Below are positions 1 to 4,896 of a DNA stretch of 5,896 bases, piece after piece (position 1 is the stretch's first letter; every line of letters begins with the position of its first letter). The stretch spans positions 1 to 5,896 of the forward strand of contig JAQGOT010000641.1 of the NCBI GenBank assembly GCA_028293465.1, given 5' to 3'. This DNA comes from Pedosphaera sp. Its GTDB lineage: Bacteria > Verrucomicrobiota > Verrucomicrobiia > Limisphaerales > Pedosphaeraceae. The notes under the pieces were generated by a model. It did no database searches. It was given only the letters and a program-made list of their open reading frames with translations, and had not been told where the DNA came from. The position numbers and the translations under genes were made by a program.

Positions 1-126
1 GCGTTTGTGAATTTTTTCAGCCGATAGGTTCTCTGCGGGCAAACCGAGCGCATCACCAACCGCCGTGCCGAGCAACAGGCCTGCGAATCGTTCCCGCAAA
101 TCAATGCTTGGTTCCGTGGCGATCAT
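1..126 (-). CDS. ADP-ribosylglycohydrolase (DraG/ARH family), N-terminal fragment cut by window edge
   Basis: The first 42 codons of a gene that continues past the left edge. After about 13 residues it shows the opening helix of the ADP-ribosylglycohydrolase fold, AGLLLGTAVGDALGLPAE (residues 15-32). The G-x-x-x-GDALG-x-P-x-E pattern is the family's first signature and matches the same segment in the gene just upstream. The start is the ATG at 126-124. It lies one base after the TGA of the upstream gene (130-128; the junction reads TGAGATG), so translation is probably coupled. The metal-binding aspartates (the T/S-D-D and G-x-D-x-D-T motifs) lie outside the window, so activity cannot be judged. 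By family it should hydrolyse an ADP-ribose glycosidic bond in the cytoplasm. It would be the third member of this family in one operon. Family assignment is strong despite the short length; substrate is unknown. Confidence 0.85.
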   Translation of the reverse strand, partial: MIATEPSIDLRERFAGLLLGTAVGDALGLPAENLSAEKIHKR

Positions 127-127
127 C

Positions 128-1114
128 TCAGCTTGCTCCTTGTTGACCCAACCCCTTCGCTAGGTCGGCAAATTCCGTGAAGAGGCGATCCACGTCGTCT
201 TTGCGCGCCATTTGACCAATCCAGTCCGCAGGAATCGATTTCACTCCGTAAGCGACTCCGGCCAGACCACCGGCAACACAACCTGTTGTGTCGGCATCCC
301 CGCCCAGGTTGACGGCTTTGAGAACGCATTCTTGAAAGTTGCTCGTGGTTAAGAGACACCAGAGACTTGCAACGAGTGTGTGGATAACGTAGCCACTTGA
401 ATCGATTTCAGATTCCGATCGCTGGGCGAATTCCCCGGCCAAAAGCATTTGAAAGTAGTCGAACTCAACTGACCACCAAGCAATTGGCTCATAAAATGAT
501 CGAAATTCGCCCAAAGCATTCGTAAATGCGACGCCGGGTATTCTGCCTTTCAGAAGCTCCCTGACTACCAGCGCGAAAAATCCGCAAGCCATTTGAGATC
601 GGGAATGCCGGTGTGTAATTGCAGAGGCGCGATGGATGCGATCCAGCATTTGCTTGGTCCCAAGATCAGCGAAACGCAACCCGACTGGAATGATGCGCAT
701 AAGAGAACCATTGCCATTGCTGTATTGATCATCACTCCCCGCGACTTCGGCGCGGCAACCGGTGGCAATATGAGACAGCGCTTGGGATGTCGTCACGCCA
801 ATGTCGAAAACCTTGCCATGTGGGGTCCAAATTTCCTCCCGGTACCATGCGACAAACCGTTTCCCCATGTCCTCGGTGTCGAACTCATGCCGGACAAGGC
901 TTTCTGCTGAACACAAAAGAAGCGAAGAGTCGTCAGACCATGTTCCGGGAGGTTGCCGGTGTGATCCAAAACCGCGCATGTTTATCACCGGATCAGCTTG
1001 GACCGTGGCCCGACCCTTAAATTCCACAGGTACGCCTAGCGCATCGCCGACCAGCGAACCCCAAAGCCCGCCAAGGATTCGATCTTTATGCGTGATGATG
1101 GCCGGAGTGCTCAT
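128..1114 (-). CDS. ADP-ribosylglycohydrolase (DraG/ARH family), complete
   Basis: A 328-residue cytoplasmic enzyme predicted to release ADP-ribose from ADP-ribosylated protein, nucleic acid or small molecule using two Mg2+ ions. All family signatures are present in order: GSLVGDALGVPVEF (19-32); GTWSDDS (57-63), where S60-D61-D62 supply metal ligands; SNGNGSLMR (132-140); ITHRHSRSQ (166-174); GYVIHTLVASLW (241-252); and GGDADTTGCVAGGLAG (271-286), where D273, D275 and T276 complete the metal site. Length is typical for the family and no catalytic residue is missing. An open frame continues 27 codons upstream, but the start at 1114 is preferred. It leaves a normal short N-terminus and gives an ATGA overlap with the stop of the NUDIX gene (TGA at 1113-1111). 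No Shine-Dalgarno is evident, which fits coupled translation. The ADP-ribose it releases is the substrate expected for the NUDIX enzyme next to it. The specific target cannot be read from the sequence. Confidence 0.95.
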   Translation of the reverse strand: MSTPAIITHKDRILGGLWGSLVGDALGVPVEFKGRATVQADPVINMRGFGSHRQPPGTWSDDSSLLLCSAESLVRHEFDTEDMGKRFVAWYREEIWTPHGKVFDIGVTTSQALSHIATGCRAEVAGSDDQYSNGNGSLMRIIPVGLRFADLGTKQMLDRIHRASAITHRHSRSQMACGFFALVVRELLKGRIPGVAFTNALGEFRSFYEPIAWWSVEFDYFQMLLAGEFAQRSESEIDSSGYVIHTLVASLWCLLTTSNFQECVLKAVNLGGDADTTGCVAGGLAGVAYGVKSIPADWIGQMARKDDVDRLFTEFADLAKGLGQQGAS

Positions 1115-1641
1115 TTGCGTTGTGTGATGAAAAAGAGTCCCGCGTAAACCTTGGGGTCTATCAAGGCTCCAGTTTTCGCCTTTGCCTCCAGCCAACTCCC
1201 AACATCAACCAGCGGAACCTCATGGACGATGATATCCTCACGAGACACGCCGCCACCCTTCCCGGTGCGGCGCAACCCGGAAACACGAAAGAGCGTCACC
1301 CGTTCTGAAGTGAGTCCGCTGGACGATGGTCCAGTCGTTAGCTCTTCCATGCGGTCGGCAGCATAGCCGGTTTCCTCCAGCAGTTCGCGTTGGGCGGCCT
1401 CAGCATCGGATTCATGGCTGCTGTCCGGCTCGTCTCCGATAATCCCGGCAGGAAGCTCAACCGTGCGGGCGTGGAGAGGAATCCGGTATTGCTCCACGAG
1501 CAGCAGCTTCTGTTCATCCGTCACGGCGACGATGATGGCACCGCCGGTGGCATTGGTGCGCTCGGCGTATTCCCAGTGGCCTTCCTTGACCAGGGCCAGG
1601 AACCTGCCTTTACACAAGGTGGTTTGGATAGGTTCGTTCAT
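1111..1641 (-). CDS. NUDIX hydrolase, ADP-ribose pyrophosphatase type
   Basis: A 176-residue NUDIX enzyme, predicted to hydrolyse ADP-ribose to AMP and ribose 5-phosphate in the cytoplasm. The NUDIX box is recognisable as G66, then E77, then RELLEETGY (85-93), with the metal-binding E86, E89 and E90. The stretch between G66 and E77 is ten residues rather than the usual five. Features of the ADP-ribose/nucleoside-diphosphate-sugar group flank it: VEQYRIP (49-55) and ELPAG (62-66) before, and GPSSSGLTSE (104-113) after. The last contains the proline and TSE patch typical of ADP-ribose pyrophosphatases. The C-terminal DPK...GLFF segment (162-171) is also usual in this group. The start at 1641 overlaps the PncA stop as ATGA. 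An open frame extends 75 codons further upstream, but that part reads as an out-of-frame shadow of pncA (Arg/His/Gly-rich, no domain). Related sugar nucleotides are possible alternative substrates. Confidence 0.93.
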   Translation of the reverse strand: MNEPIQTTLCKGRFLALVKEGHWEYAERTNATGGAIIVAVTDEQKLLLVEQYRIPLHARTVELPAGIIGDEPDSSHESDAEAAQRELLEETGYAADRMEELTTGPSSSGLTSERVTLFRVSGLRRTGKGGGVSREDIIVHEVPLVDVGSWLEAKAKTGALIDPKVYAGLFFITQRK

Positions 1642-2258
1642 TTGCTGTTCAAAAGCCCGGCACTTTGCACCGTGATGATTCCGGCGCGGCCCATTTCCGT
1701 GATGGCGTGCTTCACATCGTTTGGCTCTAGGTTGACTCCCCGGCTGGCGTCCTCGATGAAATAGGTCTTGAAACCCAGTTGGGCGTCCAGTGCCGTGAAT
1801 TTGACACAATAATCTGTCGCCAGGCCGCACACGAATACTTCCGTGACCCCGTGTGCCTTGAGCCATTCGCCCAGCTCCGTGGATCTGCGATGGCCGTTGT
1901 CAAACAGGCCGCTGTAGCTGTCGATGCCGGCGTCGGTGCCTTTGGGAAAGATTTTGGCAACCTGCCCGCGCTGCAATTCCGCCGCGAGTTCAGCACCTGC
2001 TGTTCCCTGCACACAATGCACCGGCCCGAGCGTCTGCGGCAGGCCGTTCAGTTCAATTTTTTCAAACACCTTTTTGCCCGGATGATTCACGGCGAAACTG
2101 CCGTGGTTCGCCGGATGCCAATCCTGTGTGGCGACCACCAAAGGAAACGCGGCTTGAAGCCTGTTCGCAACGGGAATGACCTCATCGCCCTCCGGCACGG
2201 CCAGCGCACCACCAGGCAGGAAGTCATTTTGAATATCCACCAGAATCAGTGCTTTCAT
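1638..2258 (-). CDS. pncA: Nicotinamidase (pyrazinamidase)
   Basis: A 206-residue isochorismatase-fold amidohydrolase that converts nicotinamide to nicotinate plus ammonia, feeding the Preiss-Handler route back to NAD. It resembles E. coli PncA along its whole length. The catalytic triad is D8 (in VDIQNDF), K106 (FPKGTD) and C151 (GLATDYCVKFT). The metal site is D46, H48 and H52 (QDWHPANH) with H81 (VHCVQ). DSYSGLFDN (113-121) and SRGVN (172-176) are further family blocks. It is intact and full length. Its ATG is 27 nt after the stop of the kptA remnant and no strong ribosome-binding site precedes it. Its stop overlaps the NUDIX start by 4 nt (ATGA). In this operon it would dispose of nicotinamide released by any NAD-cleaving transferase. 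Its reading frame is the same as that of the upstream kptA remnant, with a single TAG between them. Confidence 0.97.
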   Translation of the reverse strand: MKALILVDIQNDFLPGGALAVPEGDEVIPVANRLQAAFPLVVATQDWHPANHGSFAVNHPGKKVFEKIELNGLPQTLGPVHCVQGTAGAELAAELQRGQVAKIFPKGTDAGIDSYSGLFDNGHRRSTELGEWLKAHGVTEVFVCGLATDYCVKFTALDAQLGFKTYFIEDASRGVNLEPNDVKHAITEMGRAGIITVQSAGLLNSK

Positions 2259-2285
2259 AATTGGTCCATGACATGCTTTCTCACG

Positions 2286-2447
2286 CTACAGGAGGGTGAG
2301 AGCTACGCCGTGGTCGTTCACCGCTTTCAGCAGTTCTTTCACCTCGACCCAACCCGCTTCACCAAGGGTCAATCCCACCCGCTCCGGTTCGTGCCGCAGG
2401 ATCAGGCTGAGAAACTTGCTCGTTCGAATTGTTTCTTTGTCTGTCAT
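2286..2447 (-). pseudogene. kptA: RNA 2'-phosphotransferase (KptA/Tpt1) remnant: N-terminal domain only
   Basis: A 53-codon frame from ATG 2447-2445 to TAG 2288-2286. Residues 10-40 contain SKFLSLILRHEPERVGLTL and then GEAGWVEVKELL, the unmistakable N-terminal winged-helix block of KptA/Tpt1 (compare E. coli KptA, SKFLSFVLRHKPEAIG). Intact enzymes are about 180 residues or more and transfer a 2'-phosphate from RNA to NAD through a C-terminal ADP-ribosyltransferase-like domain. Here the protein ends after DHGVALTLL, just where the helix of the first domain should continue. None of the catalytic domain (the NDKxRF linker, the HGT and the second His/Arg motifs) is found in any frame before pncA begins. 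A good ribosome-binding site (AAAGGA at 2461-2456, 8-nt spacer) precedes the ATG, so the fragment may still be translated. An internal deletion is the simplest explanation. A stand-alone RNA-binding remnant or an assembly error are alternatives. Identity is firm; the pseudogene call is likely. Confidence 0.82.
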
Positions 2448-2460
2448 AAGGATGATCCTT
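2448..2460. repeat. 13-bp perfect palindrome filling the PPM-kptA' gap, overlapping the kptA' ribosome-binding site
   Basis: Two 6-base arms, AAGGAT and ATCCTT, are exact inverted copies around one central base. The element occupies exactly the space between the phosphatase stop (TGA 2463-2461) and the kptA' ATG (2447). On the transcript the first arm contains the AAGGA Shine-Dalgarno. A hairpin of four pairs with a five-base loop would hide it, but that is weak on its own. It could be an operator half, a translational control element, or chance. Confidence 0.4.
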
Positions 2461-3069
2461 TCAAATTCCGACTCGGATGAGCGTCACATCGTCGGGCAAA
2501 GCTCCCGACGGATACCGCACCAATTCGATCAACCGCTGACCCGCAGCCTCAGCCGAATGCTCCCGACAGACAACCATGATCCGTTCCGCTGATGTGTATT
2601 TGAGCAAACCGTCAGTCGCGAGGAGCAAAATGCCGGCTTCCCTTGGACGACGGAACGGAGCCGGCCAGGCGGCGCCCGAGCCAAGGAACGGCTTCCGCTG
2701 CTGCGCTTGGGTAAGGTTCAGATAGTCCCCGTTTTTCGGGATGAGCCATACTCCAGAATCGCCCACGCTGGCGCCGAAAATTTCCTCCGGTGTTATGACT
2801 GCGAGGGCGCAAGTGGTTTCACCAGCCACCGGGTCCTTTGCAATCGCTGCATCCATTTTCCGCAACACTTCCGCGCAGGCATCGGCATTGACCAGGTGAG
2901 AAGCATGCTGGCGAACCATATTTACCGCCAAGCTTGCCGCCTCGGCACCGCCGCTGATGCCGCCGGCACCGTCGGCCACGCATAGCACAATTCGCGGGCC
3001 GTCGTGGAGGATGAGTCCGCGATCCTGGTTATGCGGATTTCCCGCAGCTGTAAGCAGTATGGGTTTCAT
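2461..3069 (-). CDS. PPM/PP2C-family serine/threonine protein phosphatase, compact
   Basis: A 202-residue metal-dependent phosphatase of the PP2C fold, expected to dephosphorylate Ser/Thr (or occasionally other phosphoesters) in the cytoplasm with Mn2+/Mg2+. The motifs occur in family order: GNPHNQDRG (10-18) with metal ligand D16; VADGAGG (31-37) with D33; GETTCAL (83-89); GASVGDSGVWLI (99-110); LLLATDGL (148-155) with D153; and PDDVTLI (192-198) with its conserved aspartate. The protein is a little shorter than the usual 230-250 residues but no motif is missing, and no kinase, sensor or membrane segment is attached. The start at 3069 is chosen because it overlaps the upstream stop (TGATG) and places the NQDR motif close to the N-terminus, as is normal. 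A frame extension of 11 codons inside the upstream gene is less likely. Neighbours are all NAD/ADP-ribose genes. No partner Ser/Thr kinase is seen in the window, so its substrate is unknown. Confidence 0.93.
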   Translation of the reverse strand: MKPILLTAAGNPHNQDRGLILHDGPRIVLCVADGAGGISGGAEAASLAVNMVRQHASHLVNADACAEVLRKMDAAIAKDPVAGETTCALAVITPEEIFGASVGDSGVWLIPKNGDYLNLTQAQQRKPFLGSGAAWPAPFRRPREAGILLLATDGLLKYTSAERIMVVCREHSAEAAGQRLIELVRYPSGALPDDVTLIRVGI

Positions 3070-4391
3070 CAGAATTTGATTGGTTCTCGTGCTTTCAGCC
3101 ATTCGTCTGGAATGCTATGCCGCCCCGCACTCAGGGCGACGATTCCGCCAACTATGGCACACGTAGTGTCGCGATCGCCAAGGCCGCTGACCGTGGTCCA
3201 GAGCGCATCGGTGTAAGTATCAGTGTGTCGAGCCGCGCACCATAGACAAAACGGAACCGTATCAGAGGAGATGACCTGTGAGCCGTTGCCCAGAAAAAGC
3301 GCGGCGCTCCTTGGTGATAATTCAAGGGGCACTTCGAGTGCTTTCTTTAGCCTATAATATGTGTCGGTGTGTGGAATTTGCTCCAAGACAAACTCGATCA
3401 ACGCATGGCTCGGCTTCGCTGAAAACTCTCGTTCGCGTACCATCCAAGCCGCAGCCAGCGCCACCGCAATTGCCCCGGTTTGGCCGTCAGGATGACCATG
3501 TGTCACCTCAGCCGATGCTTTCGCTTCGGCAATTACCCGGTTCAAGTCGTAAGCAAAATATGCCCCGATGGGTGCCGCTCGCATCGCACCGCCATTGCCG
3601 CACGAGCCTTGGCCATCAAACACGCGTCCGGCCGCCGTTTCCCAAGGCGTTCCTTCACCAATGGCGCGCAGGATTCCGTGGGCGGTGCCGCCATAGCCAC
3701 GTTGCGGTTCACGGGCGTATTCGCGCGCAAATTCTGCTGCCAGGGCATCCTGCTCAATGTGACCGTAGCGCTTCAAGCAGCGGACGATGGACAGGGCCAT
3801 TATCGTGTCATCAGTAACAAACCATGGAGGCGGGGGTGGGTCCTGAGACTCCAGCCGTCGCTCAATCACTTCCGGCCTGGTGAAAAAGCATTCTCCGAAA
3901 CCGTCACCGACCGAAAGTCCGTCCAGCGAAAGCAGTGCCCGCTGGATTCGTTCGTCATGGTCGGCTGGCAATTTCGCCGGCCAGGTATTCGGATGTGCCG
4001 CAAGAAACTCACGAATTTTCTGCAACCAAATGGTTTCAATTGAGCCCGTTCCGCCTAACCTGATACGTTCAACGATCCAATCGGCAAATCGCAACTCGTT
4101 TTCCATCGAACATCCGTGGTCTGTATCCGTCGAGTGGATGATCACAGGACAAACTGGCCGGGCTTGGGCTAGAAACTTTGCTGCGTCCAAACCGGTTTCA
4201 AATGGCTTTGGATCACCGCCGTAAGACAACGAGATTATCGCCGCAGTCGGAAAAAAAGACTCAGATTCCGAGGCCATCGAAGAAGCGTCCCGCCAGATCT
4301 TCAGCTCAAATTCGTCTCCCAATGCTGGAACCATCTTCTGGAACGCAGCGATGCGTTCGCCATTATCATCGAGAATAAGAATCGTTTTCAT
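3069..4391 (-). CDS. Receiver-like domain fused to ADP-ribosylglycohydrolase (DraG/ARH)
   Basis: A 440-residue two-domain protein. Residues 1-130 look like a response-regulator receiver fold: a hydrophobic strand followed by D8-D9 (ILILDDNGER), a second strand at about 51-56 (AIISLS), GLDAAKFLA (67-75), and CPVIIHSTDTD (81-91) followed by M96 and a W105-containing strand. This layout resembles the receiver-like family that, as I recall, is named for cyclic-phosphate processing. In that family the second strand usually ends SLDHDL; here it reads SLSYGGD, so the phosphoacceptor-type aspartate appears replaced by S56. Residues 147-440 are an ADP-ribosylglycohydrolase with intact signatures: SVGDGFGE (160-167), FVTDDT (191-196), CGNGGAMR (264-271), THGHPDGQ (297-304) and GDRDTTCAIVGG (405-416). 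A run of five prolines (185-189) sits just before the T-D-D motif. The start is 15 nt after the macrodomain stop. The fusion suggests that hydrolysis of an ADP-ribose (cyclic) phosphate product is handled in one polypeptide; that is inference. Confidence 0.9.
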   Translation of the reverse strand: MKTILILDDNGERIAAFQKMVPALGDEFELKIWRDASSMASESESFFPTAAIISLSYGGDPKPFETGLDAAKFLAQARPVCPVIIHSTDTDHGCSMENELRFADWIVERIRLGGTGSIETIWLQKIREFLAAHPNTWPAKLPADHDERIQRALLSLDGLSVGDGFGECFFTRPEVIERRLESQDPPPPPWFVTDDTIMALSIVRCLKRYGHIEQDALAAEFAREYAREPQRGYGGTAHGILRAIGEGTPWETAAGRVFDGQGSCGNGGAMRAAPIGAYFAYDLNRVIAEAKASAEVTHGHPDGQTGAIAVALAAAWMVREREFSAKPSHALIEFVLEQIPHTDTYYRLKKALEVPLELSPRSAALFLGNGSQVISSDTVPFCLWCAARHTDTYTDALWTTVSGLGDRDTTCAIVGGIVALSAGRHSIPDEWLKAREPIKF

Positions 4392-4406
4392 GGTTGAAAT
4401 TCGGGT

Positions 4407-4883
4407 TCAGGTGGCAAGATCATATACCGTAACTTGCACTCCATTATTCACGAGTTCTTCCTCCACAATCCTCTCAACCTCTTCCCACTTGCCGCCGGCG
4501 AGGCCACAACCAATGCGGGGCATATGAACAGAAGCAGTTAATCGTCGTGCCTCAGTGGCAACGCGCTTTAGTCCCGTGCGCACGGCTTCGTAACGAACGG
4601 GAGGGATTCCTTCCACAACCCGCACATCCCTCTGTCCAATCAGGTTCGCGACCCAAAGGTCCTCTAACACTTGAACAAATTGCACCTCGCCCAACGCAAA
4701 TGGAATCGACTCGCCTCCACTGTGCCAGGCACGATACCTCAGTTCCGGCTCCCGCCATCGATTCGACAATGCAACGACGAACCCTCGCCCCCATCCCCCG
4801 ATGTCGTTGCAGACATGCACAATGATTTTCGGCCCTTCTCCGATCGGGGCGGTTGCGTCACCGATGACGTAGTTAATTTTCAT
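4407..4883 (-). CDS. Macrodomain protein (ADP-ribose/Appr-1''-phosphate processing type)
   Basis: A 158-residue single macrodomain. Visible blocks are YVIGDATAP (5-13), where D9 should contact the adenine; IIVHVCNDIGGWGRGFVVAL (20-39), the ribose/diphosphate loop; LWVANLIGQ (76-84); and HMPRIGCGLAGGKWEEV (120-136), the phosphate-binding loop. This pattern belongs to a bacterial macrodomain group annotated as Appr-1-p processing. Members of the superfamily bind ADP-ribose, and some hydrolyse ADP-ribose-1''-phosphate or ADP-ribosyl esters. The start at 4883 is chosen because a Shine-Dalgarno (AAAGG, 8-nt spacer) precedes it and the family begins with the first strand there. An open frame 30 codons longer overlaps the upstream gene and shows no conserved sequence. 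It lies 13 nt after the NAD-kinase-like gene and 15 nt before the receiver-glycohydrolase fusion. The combination suggests a role in clearing ADP-ribose derivatives; whether it is a hydrolase or only a binder cannot be told. Confidence 0.93.
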   Translation of the reverse strand: MKINYVIGDATAPIGEGPKIIVHVCNDIGGWGRGFVVALSNRWREPELRYRAWHSGGESIPFALGEVQFVQVLEDLWVANLIGQRDVRVVEGIPPVRYEAVRTGLKRVATEARRLTASVHMPRIGCGLAGGKWEEVERIVEEELVNNGVQVTVYDLAT

Positions 4884-4891
4884 TTGATTTA

Positions 4892-4896
4892 CCTTT
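4892..4896 (-). promoter_or_regulatory. Ribosome-binding site of the macrodomain gene
   Basis: AAAGG within AAAAAGGT, 8 nt before the ATG at 4883 and immediately after the TAA of the NAD-kinase-like gene. It decides the start in favour of 4883 over the longer upstream frame. Confidence 0.65.

Noticed and set aside
1115..1195. Longer start for the complete ADP-ribosylglycohydrolase at 1195
   Set aside because: The 27 extra residues lie inside the NUDIX gene and show no conservation; the ATG at 1114 overlaps the NUDIX stop as ATGA.
1642..1866. Longer N-terminus for the NUDIX protein starting at 1866
   Set aside because: The extra 75 residues lie wholly within pncA and look like frame-shadow composition. 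The ATGA overlap at 1641 and normal family length favour the shorter start.
2279..2301. Inverted repeat TCTCAC/GTGAGA around the kptA' stop as a terminator
   Set aside because: Only six pairs with an 11-nt loop and no T-tract follow in the transcription direction; downstream genes are tightly packed, so termination here is unlikely.
2286..2447. kptA' as an intact small RNA-binding protein of its own
   Set aside because: The sequence stops inside the KptA N-terminal domain and I know of no stand-alone form, so a remnant is the simpler call; the ribosome-binding site means expression cannot be excluded.
1779..2480. Plus-strand open frame of 233 codons opposite pncA and kptA'
   Set aside because: It mirrors the antisense of conserved genes, has no recognisable domain and is rich in Arg, His and Phe. 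pncA on the other strand is unambiguous.
3278..4043. Plus-strand open frames of 179 and 187 codons opposite the receiver-glycohydrolase fusion
   Set aside because: They overlap each other and a complete conserved gene, with no family motif or ribosome-binding context.
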